A stretch of 64,000 nucleotides of DNA, taken from the NCBI RefSeq assembly GCF_014203855.1, contig NZ_JACHJV010000001.1, forward strand, positions 4,712,001-4,776,000, in the 5' to 3' direction. The position numbers and the translations under genes are program-made. A model generated the notes under the pieces. That model had not been told where the DNA came from and ran no database searches. It was given only the letters and a program-made list of their open reading frames with translations. Positions 1 to 7,287 of this stretch are shown here, one piece after another. Within the stretch, counting starts at the first letter, position 1. Each line of letters opens with the position of its first letter. This DNA comes from Kitasatospora kifunensis (GTDB taxonomy: Bacteria; Actinomycetota; Actinomycetes; Streptomycetales; Streptomycetaceae).

Positions 1-232
1 TACGATTGCTGACGGTGTGAAGCGGCTTCCCGACATAGAACGAGCACTGGCGCGAGCGGAAACGGGCTCCTGGGCGGATCACCCGATCGCCTGCACGCCC
101 GGGCGGGGCGGCGGGCGGCGGCGTCGGCCGGTGCGTGCAAACGGGTGATTCGGCGGGGTGAGCCGCAACCACTCGCCGTAGGGGTCGTTGCTGATCATGC
201 ACGCATCGTGCTCAGCAACAAGGAGACTCAAT

Positions 233-472
233 ATGAGCGTCAAGAAGGCTGCCGCTGTCGGCGCCGCCGTGGTCGGCATCGTGGCCGCGGGTGCCGGGAC
301 CGCCATGGCCAGCGCGGGCGCCGAGGGTGCCGCGGTCGGCTCCCCCGGCGTGCTCTCCGGCAACCTGATCCAGGTCCCCGTGCACGTTCCGGTCAACGCC
401 TGCGGCAACAGCATCGACGTGATCGGCCTGCTGAACCCGGCCTTCGGCAACACCTGCGTCAACGAGGGCTGA
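233..472 (+). CDS. short chaplin (79 aa), secreted surface protein
   Basis: Chaplins are small secreted amyloid-forming proteins that coat aerial hyphae and spores of streptomycetes. The protein has a signal peptide (Lys4-Lys5, then an Ala/Val/Gly-rich core, with a likely cut after AMASA near residue 28). A mature chaplin domain of about 50 residues follows, with GSPGVLSGNLIQVPVHVPVN, then NACGNS and GNTCVNEG carrying the two conserved Cys. The length fits the short class (ChpD-H type), which has one chaplin domain and no sorting signal. The ATG at 233 is preceded by AAGGAG at 220-225; an upstream in-frame ATG at 188 lacks such a site and would spoil the signal peptide. The gene is monocistronic and followed by a strong hairpin. 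Confidence 0.93.
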   Translation: MSVKKAAAVGAAVVGIVAAGAGTAMASAGAEGAAVGSPGVLSGNLIQVPVHVPVNACGNSIDVIGLLNPAFGNTCVNEG

Positions 473-485
473 TCCACCCCTGGCG

Positions 486-532
486 AAGCCGCCGTCCGTC
501 GTCTCCCCTCCTGAGACGACTGGCGGCGGCTT
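486..532 (+). terminator. hairpin terminator after the chaplin gene
   Basis: GTCGTCTC (498-505) pairs with GAGACGAC (513-520) across a 7-nt loop. The stem continues outward through a mostly paired GCCGCC/GGCGGC segment to about 486 and 532, with one mismatch. It lies 14 bases past the chaplin stop codon and has no T-run. Confidence 0.7.
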
Positions 533-560
533 CGGCTTTCGGTGGACCGCTTTATATGAG

Positions 561-617
561 CAAGGCTCAACTTCCGTTGTCACGAGCCTTGTTGCATTAC
601 TTGTCAGTACCTACGAT
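561..617 (+). promoter_or_regulatory. candidate promoter and overlapping inverted repeat before the SGNH hydrolase gene
   Basis: TTGTTG (589-594), a 17-nt spacer and TACGAT (612-617) fit a housekeeping-type promoter about 50 bases before the GTG start at 666. An inverted repeat, CAAGGCTC (561-568) and GAGCCTTG (584-591) with a 15-nt spacer, overlaps the -35 box and could be an operator. Both readings come from the sequence alone. Confidence 0.4.
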
Positions 618-665
618 GTGAACCCGCTCACCGCACCACTCCGCCACCCCACCAAGGAGTCATGC

Positions 666-2315
666 GTGATCAGGAAGCTCACCTCGGGTCCCCCCACCGC
701 CCTGCTGGCCGTCGCCGCACTGGTCGCCACCCTCGGCCTGGCCGCCGGCGCACCGTCGGCCCAGGCAGCCGCTGGTGCCACCGCCCCACGGGCCGCGCTG
801 CCCAGCGCGATCGTCTCGCTGGGCGACAGCGCGATCTCCGGCGAGGGTGCCGGTACCGACACCAACGACGGCTACTTCGCCGGCACCGACGGTCCCAAGG
901 ACTACTGCCACCGGCACCCCCAGTCGGAGATCTTCGACACCGGCCTGTCCGGCGTCACCGCCGTCGACCTGGCCTGCTCCGGCGCCCAGACCGGCGACCT
1001 GGTCAGCGATCCCACGCTGGCGAAGGTCACCGGCGGTGGCAGCGGCGACTTCGGCGAGCCGAAGCAGGACGTCCAACTCGCCCAGACGGCAGCCAAGTAC
1101 AACGTCAAGATGGTCGTCGTCACGATCGGCGCCAACGACGACTTCGACTTCAGCGGGATCATGGAGAGCTGCCTCGGGCAGTACTTCCCGATCCCCAAGT
1201 CGCAGGGCTGCCGGGACACCATCGGCAGCGCCACGATCACCCAGCGGGCCGCCAAGGTGATCCCCAAGGTGACCGCCGCGATCACCGACATCCGCCAGAC
1301 CATGCGGGCCGCCGGCTACGCGGACGGGGACTACCAACTGGTCTACCAGTCGTACTTCACCCCGATCACCCCCGACATCCGCAGCAACGACCCCGCGACC
1401 AAGCTGGCGCAGGGCTGCCCGGCCTTCCCCGAGGACCTGGCCTGGGGCCACAACTGGGTGGTGCCGACCTTCGACGACGCGCTGCGGCAGGCGGCCGAGG
1501 CGGTGCCGGGCGTGCGCTTCCTGGACCAGCGCCGGGTCACCTACGGCCACGAGGTCTGCGCCGAGTGGACCACCTCGCCCTACGAGTACACCAACGGCGA
1601 CGTGATCGACCTCTCGGAGAACACCCGCAACGGCTGCGACTACTCGATCGGCATCCTCTCGCTCTGCGAGAACGAGATCCGGCAGTCCTACCACCCCAGG
1701 GTGGCCGGCTACCAGGGCGAGGGCGTCTGCCTCGCCGAGTTCTACAACGAGCCCGCCCAGCAGGAGGCCTACTGCACCCTCGACCAGGCCGACGGCACCA
1801 CGATCATGCCGCTGACGCCGGGGCAGCCGTTCGGTGACGGGCCTCAGGACGGCGCCTGGTACCAGCTGACCAACGCCGCCACCGGACAGGTGCTCGACTT
1901 CTCGGGCGGCGGGACCTACGGCGACAGCACCAACGGTCGACTGGCCATCAACTATCCGGCGGACGGCGGACTCAACCAGTCCTTCGTGCTGGAGGCCAAG
2001 CCCGGCGGCAGCTACGAGCTGGACTTCAGCGGCAACCGCAGCATGTGCCTGGACGCCACCGGCGCGGCCACCGCGCCCGGCACCCAGCTGGAGCAGTGGA
2101 GCTGCAACGGCGGCGGCAACCAGCACTGGGTCTTCGAGCCGGCCGGCCAGAACCAGTACGAGCTGGCCGACTCCCAGGACACCGGCAAGGTGGCCACCGT
2201 CAGCGCCGACCACGACGCCCAGAACAACCCCATCGTGGAACTGGCCGCCGACACCGGCGCGCCGGCCCAGCTCTGGCGACTCACCAAGCTCGGCATCGTC
2301 TACCTGCCCAGCTGA
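666..2315 (+). CDS. secreted SGNH/GDSL-family hydrolase with C-terminal ricin B-type lectin domain
   Basis: A signal peptide (IRKL..., an Ala/Leu-rich core, cut near AQA-AAGA at about residue 36) precedes an SGNH esterase/lipase domain. The nucleophile block is SLGDSAISGEG, a Gly-Asn block is VTIGANDDFDF, and a late SYHPRVAGY segment supplies the probable catalytic His. The last 150 residues (YQLTNAATGQVLDF to QLWRL) form a ricin-type trefoil with QHW and QLW repeats, which suggests binding to polysaccharide or glycolipid. The substrate cannot be told. GTG 666 is chosen because AAGGAG (654-659) lies 6 bases upstream; starting at 618 would add 16 residues before the signal peptide. 549 aa. A perfect hairpin follows. 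Confidence 0.9.
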   Translation: MIRKLTSGPPTALLAVAALVATLGLAAGAPSAQAAAGATAPRAALPSAIVSLGDSAISGEGAGTDTNDGYFAGTDGPKDYCHRHPQSEIFDTGLSGVTAVDLACSGAQTGDLVSDPTLAKVTGGGSGDFGEPKQDVQLAQTAAKYNVKMVVVTIGANDDFDFSGIMESCLGQYFPIPKSQGCRDTIGSATITQRAAKVIPKVTAAITDIRQTMRAAGYADGDYQLVYQSYFTPITPDIRSNDPATKLAQGCPAFPEDLAWGHNWVVPTFDDALRQAAEAVPGVRFLDQRRVTYGHEVCAEWTTSPYEYTNGDVIDLSENTRNGCDYSIGILSLCENEIRQSYHPRVAGYQGEGVCLAEFYNEPAQQEAYCTLDQADGTTIMPLTPGQPFGDGPQDGAWYQLTNAATGQVLDFSGGGTYGDSTNGRLAINYPADGGLNQSFVLEAKPGGSYELDFSGNRSMCLDATGAATAPGTQLEQWSCNGGGNQHWVFEPAGQNQYELADSQDTGKVATVSADHDAQNNPIVELAADTGAPAQLWRLTKLGIVYLPS

Positions 2316-2328
2316 CCACCCCCGCCCG

Positions 2329-2367
2329 CTGGTGTGGGAAGTCGGGCTGGCCGACTTCCCACACCAG
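2329..2367 (+). terminator. 17-bp perfect hairpin terminator
   Basis: The arms at 2329-2345 and 2351-2367 are perfect reverse complements around a GCTGG loop. It lies between the convergent hydrolase (+) and a small secreted-protein gene (-), so it probably serves both. No T-run follows on either strand. Confidence 0.8.
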
Positions 2368-2388
2368 TGCGCCCCATGAAACCGGGAC

Positions 2389-2784
2389 TCAGAGCCGGGA
2401 CTCGTAGAAGCCGTGCTCGAAGACGGTCCCGCAGCGGTCCTCGGGCGCGTCGGCGTGCTCGAAGACGTGCACCAGGACGGCCTGCGAGGTGTAGTTGGTG
2501 TACATCCGGCCGGCCACGCCGGAGCCCGTCATCTCACCCCAGCCCACCTGGGTGGCGCCCGCGCCCTCGCCGGTGTAGACGGTGTAGACGTTGGGCCCCT
2601 TGGTGGCCTGGCCGACCCAGAGGTAGCCGCCGGGCTGGATCACCATCGGGGGCCCGCACTCACGTTGGCCGGAGTAGGGCTCCTCGCAGGCCCAGAGCCG
2701 GTGCTGCAACACGGTGTCGGCGTGGGCGGGAGCGGCGAGGCCGAGAGCGGCGGCGGCGCAGAGGAGTACGAGTGTCTTTCGCAT
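2389..2784 (-). CDS. small secreted protein of unknown function (131 aa)
   Basis: A clear Sec signal peptide (MRKTLVLLCAAAALGLAAPAHA, cut after about residue 22) is followed by about 108 residues with four Cys (WACEEP, RECGPP, RCGTVF region) that could form disulfides, and many aromatic/Gly segments such as GGYLWVGQATKG and TSQAVLVHVFEH. I do not recognise a family. Candidate starts further upstream (to 2868) would place a charged stretch before the signal peptide, so ATG 2784 is preferred. The gene stands alone, convergent with the SGNH hydrolase. Confidence 0.75.
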   Translation of the reverse strand: MRKTLVLLCAAAALGLAAPAHADTVLQHRLWACEEPYSGQRECGPPMVIQPGGYLWVGQATKGPNVYTVYTGEGAGATQVGWGEMTGSGVAGRMYTNYTSQAVLVHVFEHADAPEDRCGTVFEHGFYESRL

Positions 2785-2894
2785 GCCACCCGTACTTCCA
2801 CCAGGATCTGACTGCCCGTCGGAGTTTCGCCGAGAAGCACCCGGACGGCTCACGACCGGACTGACCATCCCTCAGAAAGCCGCCGACCGCTGCT

Positions 2895-3377
2895 TCACGG
2901 CCACACCAGGCAGTACAGCTGGTGCCCCGCGTCGTGCAGCCGGTTCGCGAAGTCCTGCCACTCGTGCAGCATGGTGTAGATCACGAACGCGTCCCGCGGT
3001 CCGCGCCGGTCCGGCACGGTGGACCAGATGAAGGCCGCCGCCCCCAGCTCGGTCTCGTCCGCCTTGCGCAGTGGCTCGACCACGGTGTGCGGCAGCTGGA
3101 CCACCGCGTAGTCGGGGTGCAGCACGACCAGTTCGAGCGGCGGGACCTGGTGCAGCGGTACGCCCTCGATGCCGGTGAGGACCATGGCGCTCATGGTCTC
3201 CGGTTTGATCTTGGTGGAGAGGTGGCCGGTGGGGGAGCCACTGGTCTCCATCAGGTCGCCGAGGCGGCCGAGCGAGCCGAGCTCACCCGCGTCCAGACCC
3301 AGGCCCCCGGGGCCGAGCGCGGTGGGGACTCTCGCGGCAGTCGCGCGGTCGGGTGCGCCGAAGTACTTGTACGTCAC
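2895..3377 (-). CDS. conserved-looking hypothetical protein (160 aa)
   Basis: Family not recognised. It is a soluble protein without signal peptide or membrane segment. It begins MTYKYFGAPD and contains an acidic/Gly N-terminal third, then a hydrophobic beta-rich core (PPLELVVLHPDYAVVQLPH) and an aromatic C-terminus (FVIYTMLHEWQDFANRL, YCLVWP). GTG 3377 is preferred because a GAGGGA-type ribosome site lies just upstream. The longer frame to 3731 is Arg/Gly-rich with no good start. It is divergent from hemL, with a 391-bp gap holding inverted repeats. Confidence 0.65.
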   Translation of the reverse strand: MTYKYFGAPDRATAARVPTALGPGGLGLDAGELGSLGRLGDLMETSGSPTGHLSTKIKPETMSAMVLTGIEGVPLHQVPPLELVVLHPDYAVVQLPHTVVEPLRKADETELGAAAFIWSTVPDRRGPRDAFVIYTMLHEWQDFANRLHDAGHQLYCLVWP

Positions 3378-3768
3378 CCCCACGCGTCCCTCACCCCGCC
3401 TTCCCCTTCCCGCGCGGGCAGCCTTGCGGCCGGCCCCCGTGGCCTCCTCGAAGCCGTCCTGCTCCTCGGACACTCGGACCATCCTCACCGGAATTCGCCG
3501 GAATCGACAGACCCCCGGACCTCCGGTGTCCCGCCGGATGTCCCTTTTTACCGTTATGTCAGCGATTGTGCGCCGGGCCCGGCCAGCGTCGACCGCACCA
3601 CGCCACCCCGCGCCCAGCCCCGTACCGGGGCGCGGTATCCGCGCTCTCCAGTGTGCGGGATGAACGGACCGTGGCCGCACACGGATCATCGTTCCAGATG
3701 ATCGGCCCCGACATGCAGAGGTAAAGGACACGATTTGAGAGCGGCGCCGTTTGAGAGGATGTGGTCTC
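3378..3768. other. 391-bp gene-free divergent region before hemL, with two inverted repeats
   Basis: No convincing coding frame lies here. Two perfect inverted repeats sit shortly before hemL: GTGTGCGG (3651-3658) with CCGCACAC (3675-3682), and GATCATC (3684-3690) with GATGATC (3697-3703) across 6 bases. Either could be an operator or leader hairpin. No clear -10/-35 pair was found. Confidence 0.5.
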
Positions 3769-5103
3769 GTGAGCTACCCCTATGAAGCACCCCAGTCCCA
3801 GTCGCTCTTCGAGCGCGCCTCGGCCGTGACCCCCGGCGGGGTCAACTCCCCGGTGCGCGCCTTCCGCGCCGTCGGCGGCACCCCGCGCTTCATGGTCTCG
3901 GGCACCGGCCCCTACCTGACCGACGCCGACGGACGCGAGTACGTCGACCTGGTCTGCTCCTGGGGCCCGATGATCCTCGGCCACGCGCACCCGGCCGTCC
4001 TGGAGGCCGTCCGCGAGGCCGTCAGCAAGGGCACCTCGTTCGGCACCCCCGGCCAGGGCGAGGTCGAGCTGGCCGAGGAGATCGTGGCCCGGGTGGCTCC
4101 GGTCGAGCAGGTCCGCCTGGTCTCCTCCGGCACCGAGGCGACCATGTCCGCGATCCGGCTGGCCCGCGGTTTCACCGGTCGGGCCAAGGTCGTCAAGTTC
4201 GCCGGCTGCTACCACGGCCACGTGGACGCGCTGCTGGCCGCGGCCGGCTCCGGCGTCGCCACCTTCGCGCTGCCGGACACCCCGGGCGTGACGGGCGCTC
4301 AGGCGGGCGACACCATCGTGGTGCCGTACAACGACCTGGCCGCGGTGGCGCAGGCCTTCGCCCGGCACCCGGGCGAGATCGCCTGCGTGATCACCGAGGC
4401 GGCGCCCGGCAACATGGGCGTGGTCCCGCCGGGGCCCGGCTTCAACGCCGGCCTGGCCAAGCTCTGCCAGGAGAACGGCGCGCTCTTCATCTCGGACGAG
4501 GTGATGACCGGCTTCCGCGTCTCCAAGGCCGGCTGGTACGGCCTGGAAGCGGCGCACGAGGGCTGGGCGCCGGACCTGCTGACCTTCGGCAAGGTGATGG
4601 GCGGCGGCTTCCCGGCCGCGGCCTTCGGCGGCCGCGCCGACGTGATGGCGCACCTGGCCCCGGCCGGCCCGGTCTACCAGGCCGGCACGCTCTCCGGGAA
4701 CCCGGTGGCCACCGCGGCCGGCCTGGCCCAGCTGCGGGCCTGCACCGACGAGGTCTACGCGACCCTCGGTCAGGTCGCCGACACGGTCTGCGGCCTGGTC
4801 ACCGAGGCGCTGACCAAGGAGGGCGTGGCGCACCGGCTGCAGAAGGCGGGCACCATGTTCTCGGTCTTCTTCACCGACGAGCCGGTCACCGACTACGCCT
4901 CGGCCAAGCGCCAGGAGGCCTTCCGCTTCACCGAGTTCTTCCACAGCCTGCTCGCGGACGGCGTCTACCTGCCGCCGTCCGCCTTCGAGTCCTGGTTCGT
5001 CTCGGCGTCCCACGACGAGCGCGCGATCGAGCGGATCGCCGCCGCCCTGCCCGCCGCCGCCCGGGCCGCGGCGCTGGCCAAGCCCACGGAGGAGCTGCGA
5101 TGA
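3769..5103 (+). CDS. hemL: glutamate-1-semialdehyde 2,1-aminomutase
   Basis: A PLP enzyme that converts glutamate-1-semialdehyde to 5-aminolevulinate, the last step of the C5 route to tetrapyrroles. Hallmarks are the opening TPGGVNSPVRAFRAVGG, the phosphate/cofactor segment SSGTEATMSAIRLARGFTGR, CYHGHVD, ISDEVMTGFR, and the Schiff-base lysine at about residue 275 in TFGKVMGGG. At 444 aa it is full length. The GTG at 3769 has GAGAGGA at 3753-3759; the in-frame TTG at 3751 overlaps that site and is unlikely. It overlaps the next gene by 4 bases (ATGA). The other heme genes are not in the window, but cytochrome c assembly genes follow. Confidence 0.97.
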   Translation: MSYPYEAPQSQSLFERASAVTPGGVNSPVRAFRAVGGTPRFMVSGTGPYLTDADGREYVDLVCSWGPMILGHAHPAVLEAVREAVSKGTSFGTPGQGEVELAEEIVARVAPVEQVRLVSSGTEATMSAIRLARGFTGRAKVVKFAGCYHGHVDALLAAAGSGVATFALPDTPGVTGAQAGDTIVVPYNDLAAVAQAFARHPGEIACVITEAAPGNMGVVPPGPGFNAGLAKLCQENGALFISDEVMTGFRVSKAGWYGLEAAHEGWAPDLLTFGKVMGGGFPAAAFGGRADVMAHLAPAGPVYQAGTLSGNPVATAAGLAQLRACTDEVYATLGQVADTVCGLVTEALTKEGVAHRLQKAGTMFSVFFTDEPVTDYASAKRQEAFRFTEFFHSLLADGVYLPPSAFESWFVSASHDERAIERIAAALPAAARAAALAKPTEELR

Positions 5104-5777
5104 CCGAGACCACGGTGGTGCACCTGATGCGCCACGGCGAGGTGCACAACCCCGAGGGCGTGCTGTACGGGCGGCTGCCCGGCTACCACCTCTCCGAGCT
5201 GGGCCGGCAGATGGCCGACCGGGTCGCCGAGCACCTGGCCGACCGCGACATCACCTATGTGGTCGCCTCACCGCTGGAGCGCGCCCAGGAGACGGCCGAA
5301 CCGACCGCCAAGTCGCACGGCCTCACGGTCGCGGTGGACGATCGCCTGATCGAGGCCGACAACGTCTTCGAGGGCAAGACCTTCGGCGTCGGCGACGGCT
5401 CGCTGCGCAACCCGCGCTACTGGAAGTACCTGGTCAACCCGCTGCGCCCGTCCTGGGGCGAGCCGTACGTCGAGCTGGCGGTGCGGATGATGGGCGCGCT
5501 GGCCGCAGCGCGGGACGCGGCGCGCGGGCACGAGGCGGTCTGCGTCAGCCACCAGCTGCCGATCTGGACGGCCCGCTCGTTCGCCGAGAAGCGCCGGCTG
5601 TGGCACGACCCGCGCAAGCGGCAGTGCTCGCTGGCCTCGCTGACCAGCTTCACGTACGAGGGGGACAAGCTGGTCTCGGTCGGCTACCGCGAGCCGGCCA
5701 GGGACCTGCTCCCGGCCCACCTGGTGGGCAAGGGCAGCAAGGGCGACAAGCCCGTGGGCAAGAGTTTCGGAGCCTAG
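5100..5777 (+). CDS. histidine phosphatase family protein (phosphoglycerate mutase-like)
   Basis: The protein (225 aa) carries the catalytic LMRHGEVHNPEG (RHG motif, His about residue 12), the ASPLERAQETAEP motif, and a second His in the VCVSHQLPIWT segment, so a phosphohistidine phosphatase mechanism is expected. There is no signal peptide. The substrate is unknown, and family membership does not make it a glycolytic mutase. It is translationally coupled to hemL through an ATGA overlap and sits just before the cytochrome c maturation operon, an arrangement I recall from other streptomycetes. Confidence 0.9.
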   Translation: MTETTVVHLMRHGEVHNPEGVLYGRLPGYHLSELGRQMADRVAEHLADRDITYVVASPLERAQETAEPTAKSHGLTVAVDDRLIEADNVFEGKTFGVGDGSLRNPRYWKYLVNPLRPSWGEPYVELAVRMMGALAAARDAARGHEAVCVSHQLPIWTARSFAEKRRLWHDPRKRQCSLASLTSFTYEGDKLVSVGYREPARDLLPAHLVGKGSKGDKPVGKSFGA

Positions 5778-5832
5778 CCCGAGCGCTTATCTCCATTAGC
5801 GCCGATTGGCGTTTAAAGGATCTTTACACCCC

Positions 5833-5888
5833 CAGTTCAGAGGGGGGTCGACACGTAACTGCCGACCCCCCTCAAACCCCCTGAACTG
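5833..5888 (+). terminator. nested hairpin between the phosphatase gene and the cytochrome c operon
   Basis: The inner stem GGGGGGTCG (5842-5850) pairs with CGACCCCCC (5863-5871). An outer stem CAGTTCAG (5833-5840) pairs with CTGAACTG (5881-5888), leaving an asymmetric bulge. It ends only 18 bases before the ATG of the thioredoxin gene, so it could be an attenuator of the following operon as well as a terminator. Confidence 0.55.
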
Positions 5889-5906
5889 CCATGCGAAACT
5901 TTTCAC

Positions 5907-6509
5907 ATGTCTGGTACGCCCCGCTTCCGCCTGGCCGCGCTTATCACCGCGGCGGCTGCCGTAATCACCCTCGCCGGCTGCAGCTCGACCGGCAGCGGTG
6001 GCAGTGGTGACGCCCAAACCGGATTCGTCGCCGGCAACGGCGGCGTGGACACCGTCCCGGTGGCCTCCCGCAAGGCGGCCCCGGCGATCGAGGGCAAGGA
6101 CCTGGAGAACAAGCAGGTCTCGCTCTCCGACTTCACCGGCAAGATCGTAGTGATCAACATCTGGGGCTCCTGGTGCTCGCCCTGCCGCAAGGAGGCCGCC
6201 GGCCTCGAGCAGTCGTACCAGAAGTACAAGGACCAGGGCGTGCAGTTCCTCGGCATCAACACCCGGGACACCGACCCGACCAACGCCCGGCAGTTCGAGA
6301 GCAACCAGGGCATCACCTACCCGAGCATCTACGACCCGGACGGCACCCAGATCCTCAAGTTCCCCAAGGGCAGCCTCAACCCGCAGACCATCCCGACCAC
6401 CATGGTGGTCGACCGTCAGGGCCGCCTGGCCGCCCGCGCGATGCGACCGGTCTCGATCTACGACATGGACGCCATCCTCGAACCGCTGCTGGCGGAGCAG
6501 CACTCGTGA
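5907..6509 (+). CDS. resA: thioredoxin-fold lipoprotein, ResA/TlpA type
   Basis: An extracytoplasmic thiol-disulfide oxidoreductase that is expected to reduce apocytochrome c before heme ligation. The lipobox TLAGC puts the lipidated Cys at residue 25. A Gly/Ser linker leads to an AhpC/TSA-Redoxin fold with the active site WGSWCSPCRKE (Cys92 and Cys95), cis-Pro region PQTIPTTMVVD, and C-terminus ending about residue 200. It is the first gene of a four-gene operon; its stop overlaps the ccdA start (GTGA). Confidence 0.93.
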   Translation: MSGTPRFRLAALITAAAAVITLAGCSSTGSGGSGDAQTGFVAGNGGVDTVPVASRKAAPAIEGKDLENKQVSLSDFTGKIVVINIWGSWCSPCRKEAAGLEQSYQKYKDQGVQFLGINTRDTDPTNARQFESNQGITYPSIYDPDGTQILKFPKGSLNPQTIPTTMVVDRQGRLAARAMRPVSIYDMDAILEPLLAEQHS

Positions 6510-7285
6510 GCGGCACGCTGACCCTGCTCGCGGTCGACGGCAACCAGACAGTGAGCAGCGGCCCGTTGCTGCTCGCCGTCCCGGTGGCCATCGCGGCCGG
6601 CCTGGTCTCGTTCTTCTCGCCCTGCGTGCTGCCGCTGGTCCCCGGCTACCTCTCGTACATCACCGGCTTCTCGGCCGCCGACCTGGCGGACGCCCAGGGC
6701 CGGCGGCGCGGGCGGATGCTGGCCGGGGCGCTGCTGTTCATCCTCGGCTTCTCGGTCGTCTTCGTCTCCGGCGGCGCGCTGTTCGGCTACTTCGGACAGG
6801 ACCTGAAGGACCACAAGGACGTCATCAACCAGGTGCTCGGCGTCGTGACCGTGCTGATGGGTCTCTCCTTCATGGGCCTGCTGCCCGGCTTCAGCACCCG
6901 GGAGTTCCGCTCGCACCACCGCCCGGTGGTCGGGCTGCTCGGCGCCCCGATGCTCGGCCTGGTCTTCGGCCTCGGCTGGACGCCGTGCCTGGGGCCGACC
7001 CTGACCTCGCTGCAGGCGCTCTCCTTCAACCAGGCCAGCGCCGGGCGCGGCGCGTTCCTGATGACCGTCTACTGCCTGGGACTGGGCGTACCGTTCGTGC
7101 TGGCCGCCCTGGCCTTCCGGCGGGCGATCGGCGCCTTCGGCTTCATCAAGCGGCACTACCAGTGGGTGATGCGGATCGGCGGTGGCCTGTTGGTCGCCGT
7201 CGGCGTCCTGCTGATCACCGGTGGCTGGGACTACCTCACCAACCAGCTCCAGTACGCCTTCAGCGACTCCTCGATCGGAATCTGA
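6506..7285 (+). CDS. ccdA: cytochrome c biogenesis protein CcdA
   Basis: A polytopic membrane protein (259 aa, about six segments) that carries reducing equivalents from cytoplasmic thioredoxin to ResA-like proteins outside. The two redox-Cys motifs are present: FFSPCVLPLVPGYLSY in the first helix and GWTPCLGPTL in the fourth. GTG 6506 overlaps the preceding stop by 4 bases, which fits translational coupling. An ORF start far upstream lies inside resA in another frame and is rejected. Confidence 0.95.
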   Translation: MSGTLTLLAVDGNQTVSSGPLLLAVPVAIAAGLVSFFSPCVLPLVPGYLSYITGFSAADLADAQGRRRGRMLAGALLFILGFSVVFVSGGALFGYFGQDLKDHKDVINQVLGVVTVLMGLSFMGLLPGFSTREFRSHHRPVVGLLGAPMLGLVFGLGWTPCLGPTLTSLQALSFNQASAGRGAFLMTVYCLGLGVPFVLAALAFRRAIGAFGFIKRHYQWVMRIGGGLLVAVGVLLITGGWDYLTNQLQYAFSDSSIGI

Positions 7286-7287
7286 CC

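Noticed and set aside
617..632. Resemblance to a Rex operator (TGTGAAC-N-TTCACA) before the SGNH gene, and a weaker one at 5892-5907 before resA
   Set aside because: Both miss several positions of the consensus as I recall it. The first precedes a secreted hydrolase, which is not a typical target.
660..2213. 517-codon minus-strand frame opposite the SGNH hydrolase
   Set aside because: Val/Gly/Arg-rich shadow; the plus strand has a signal peptide, catalytic motifs and a ribosome site.
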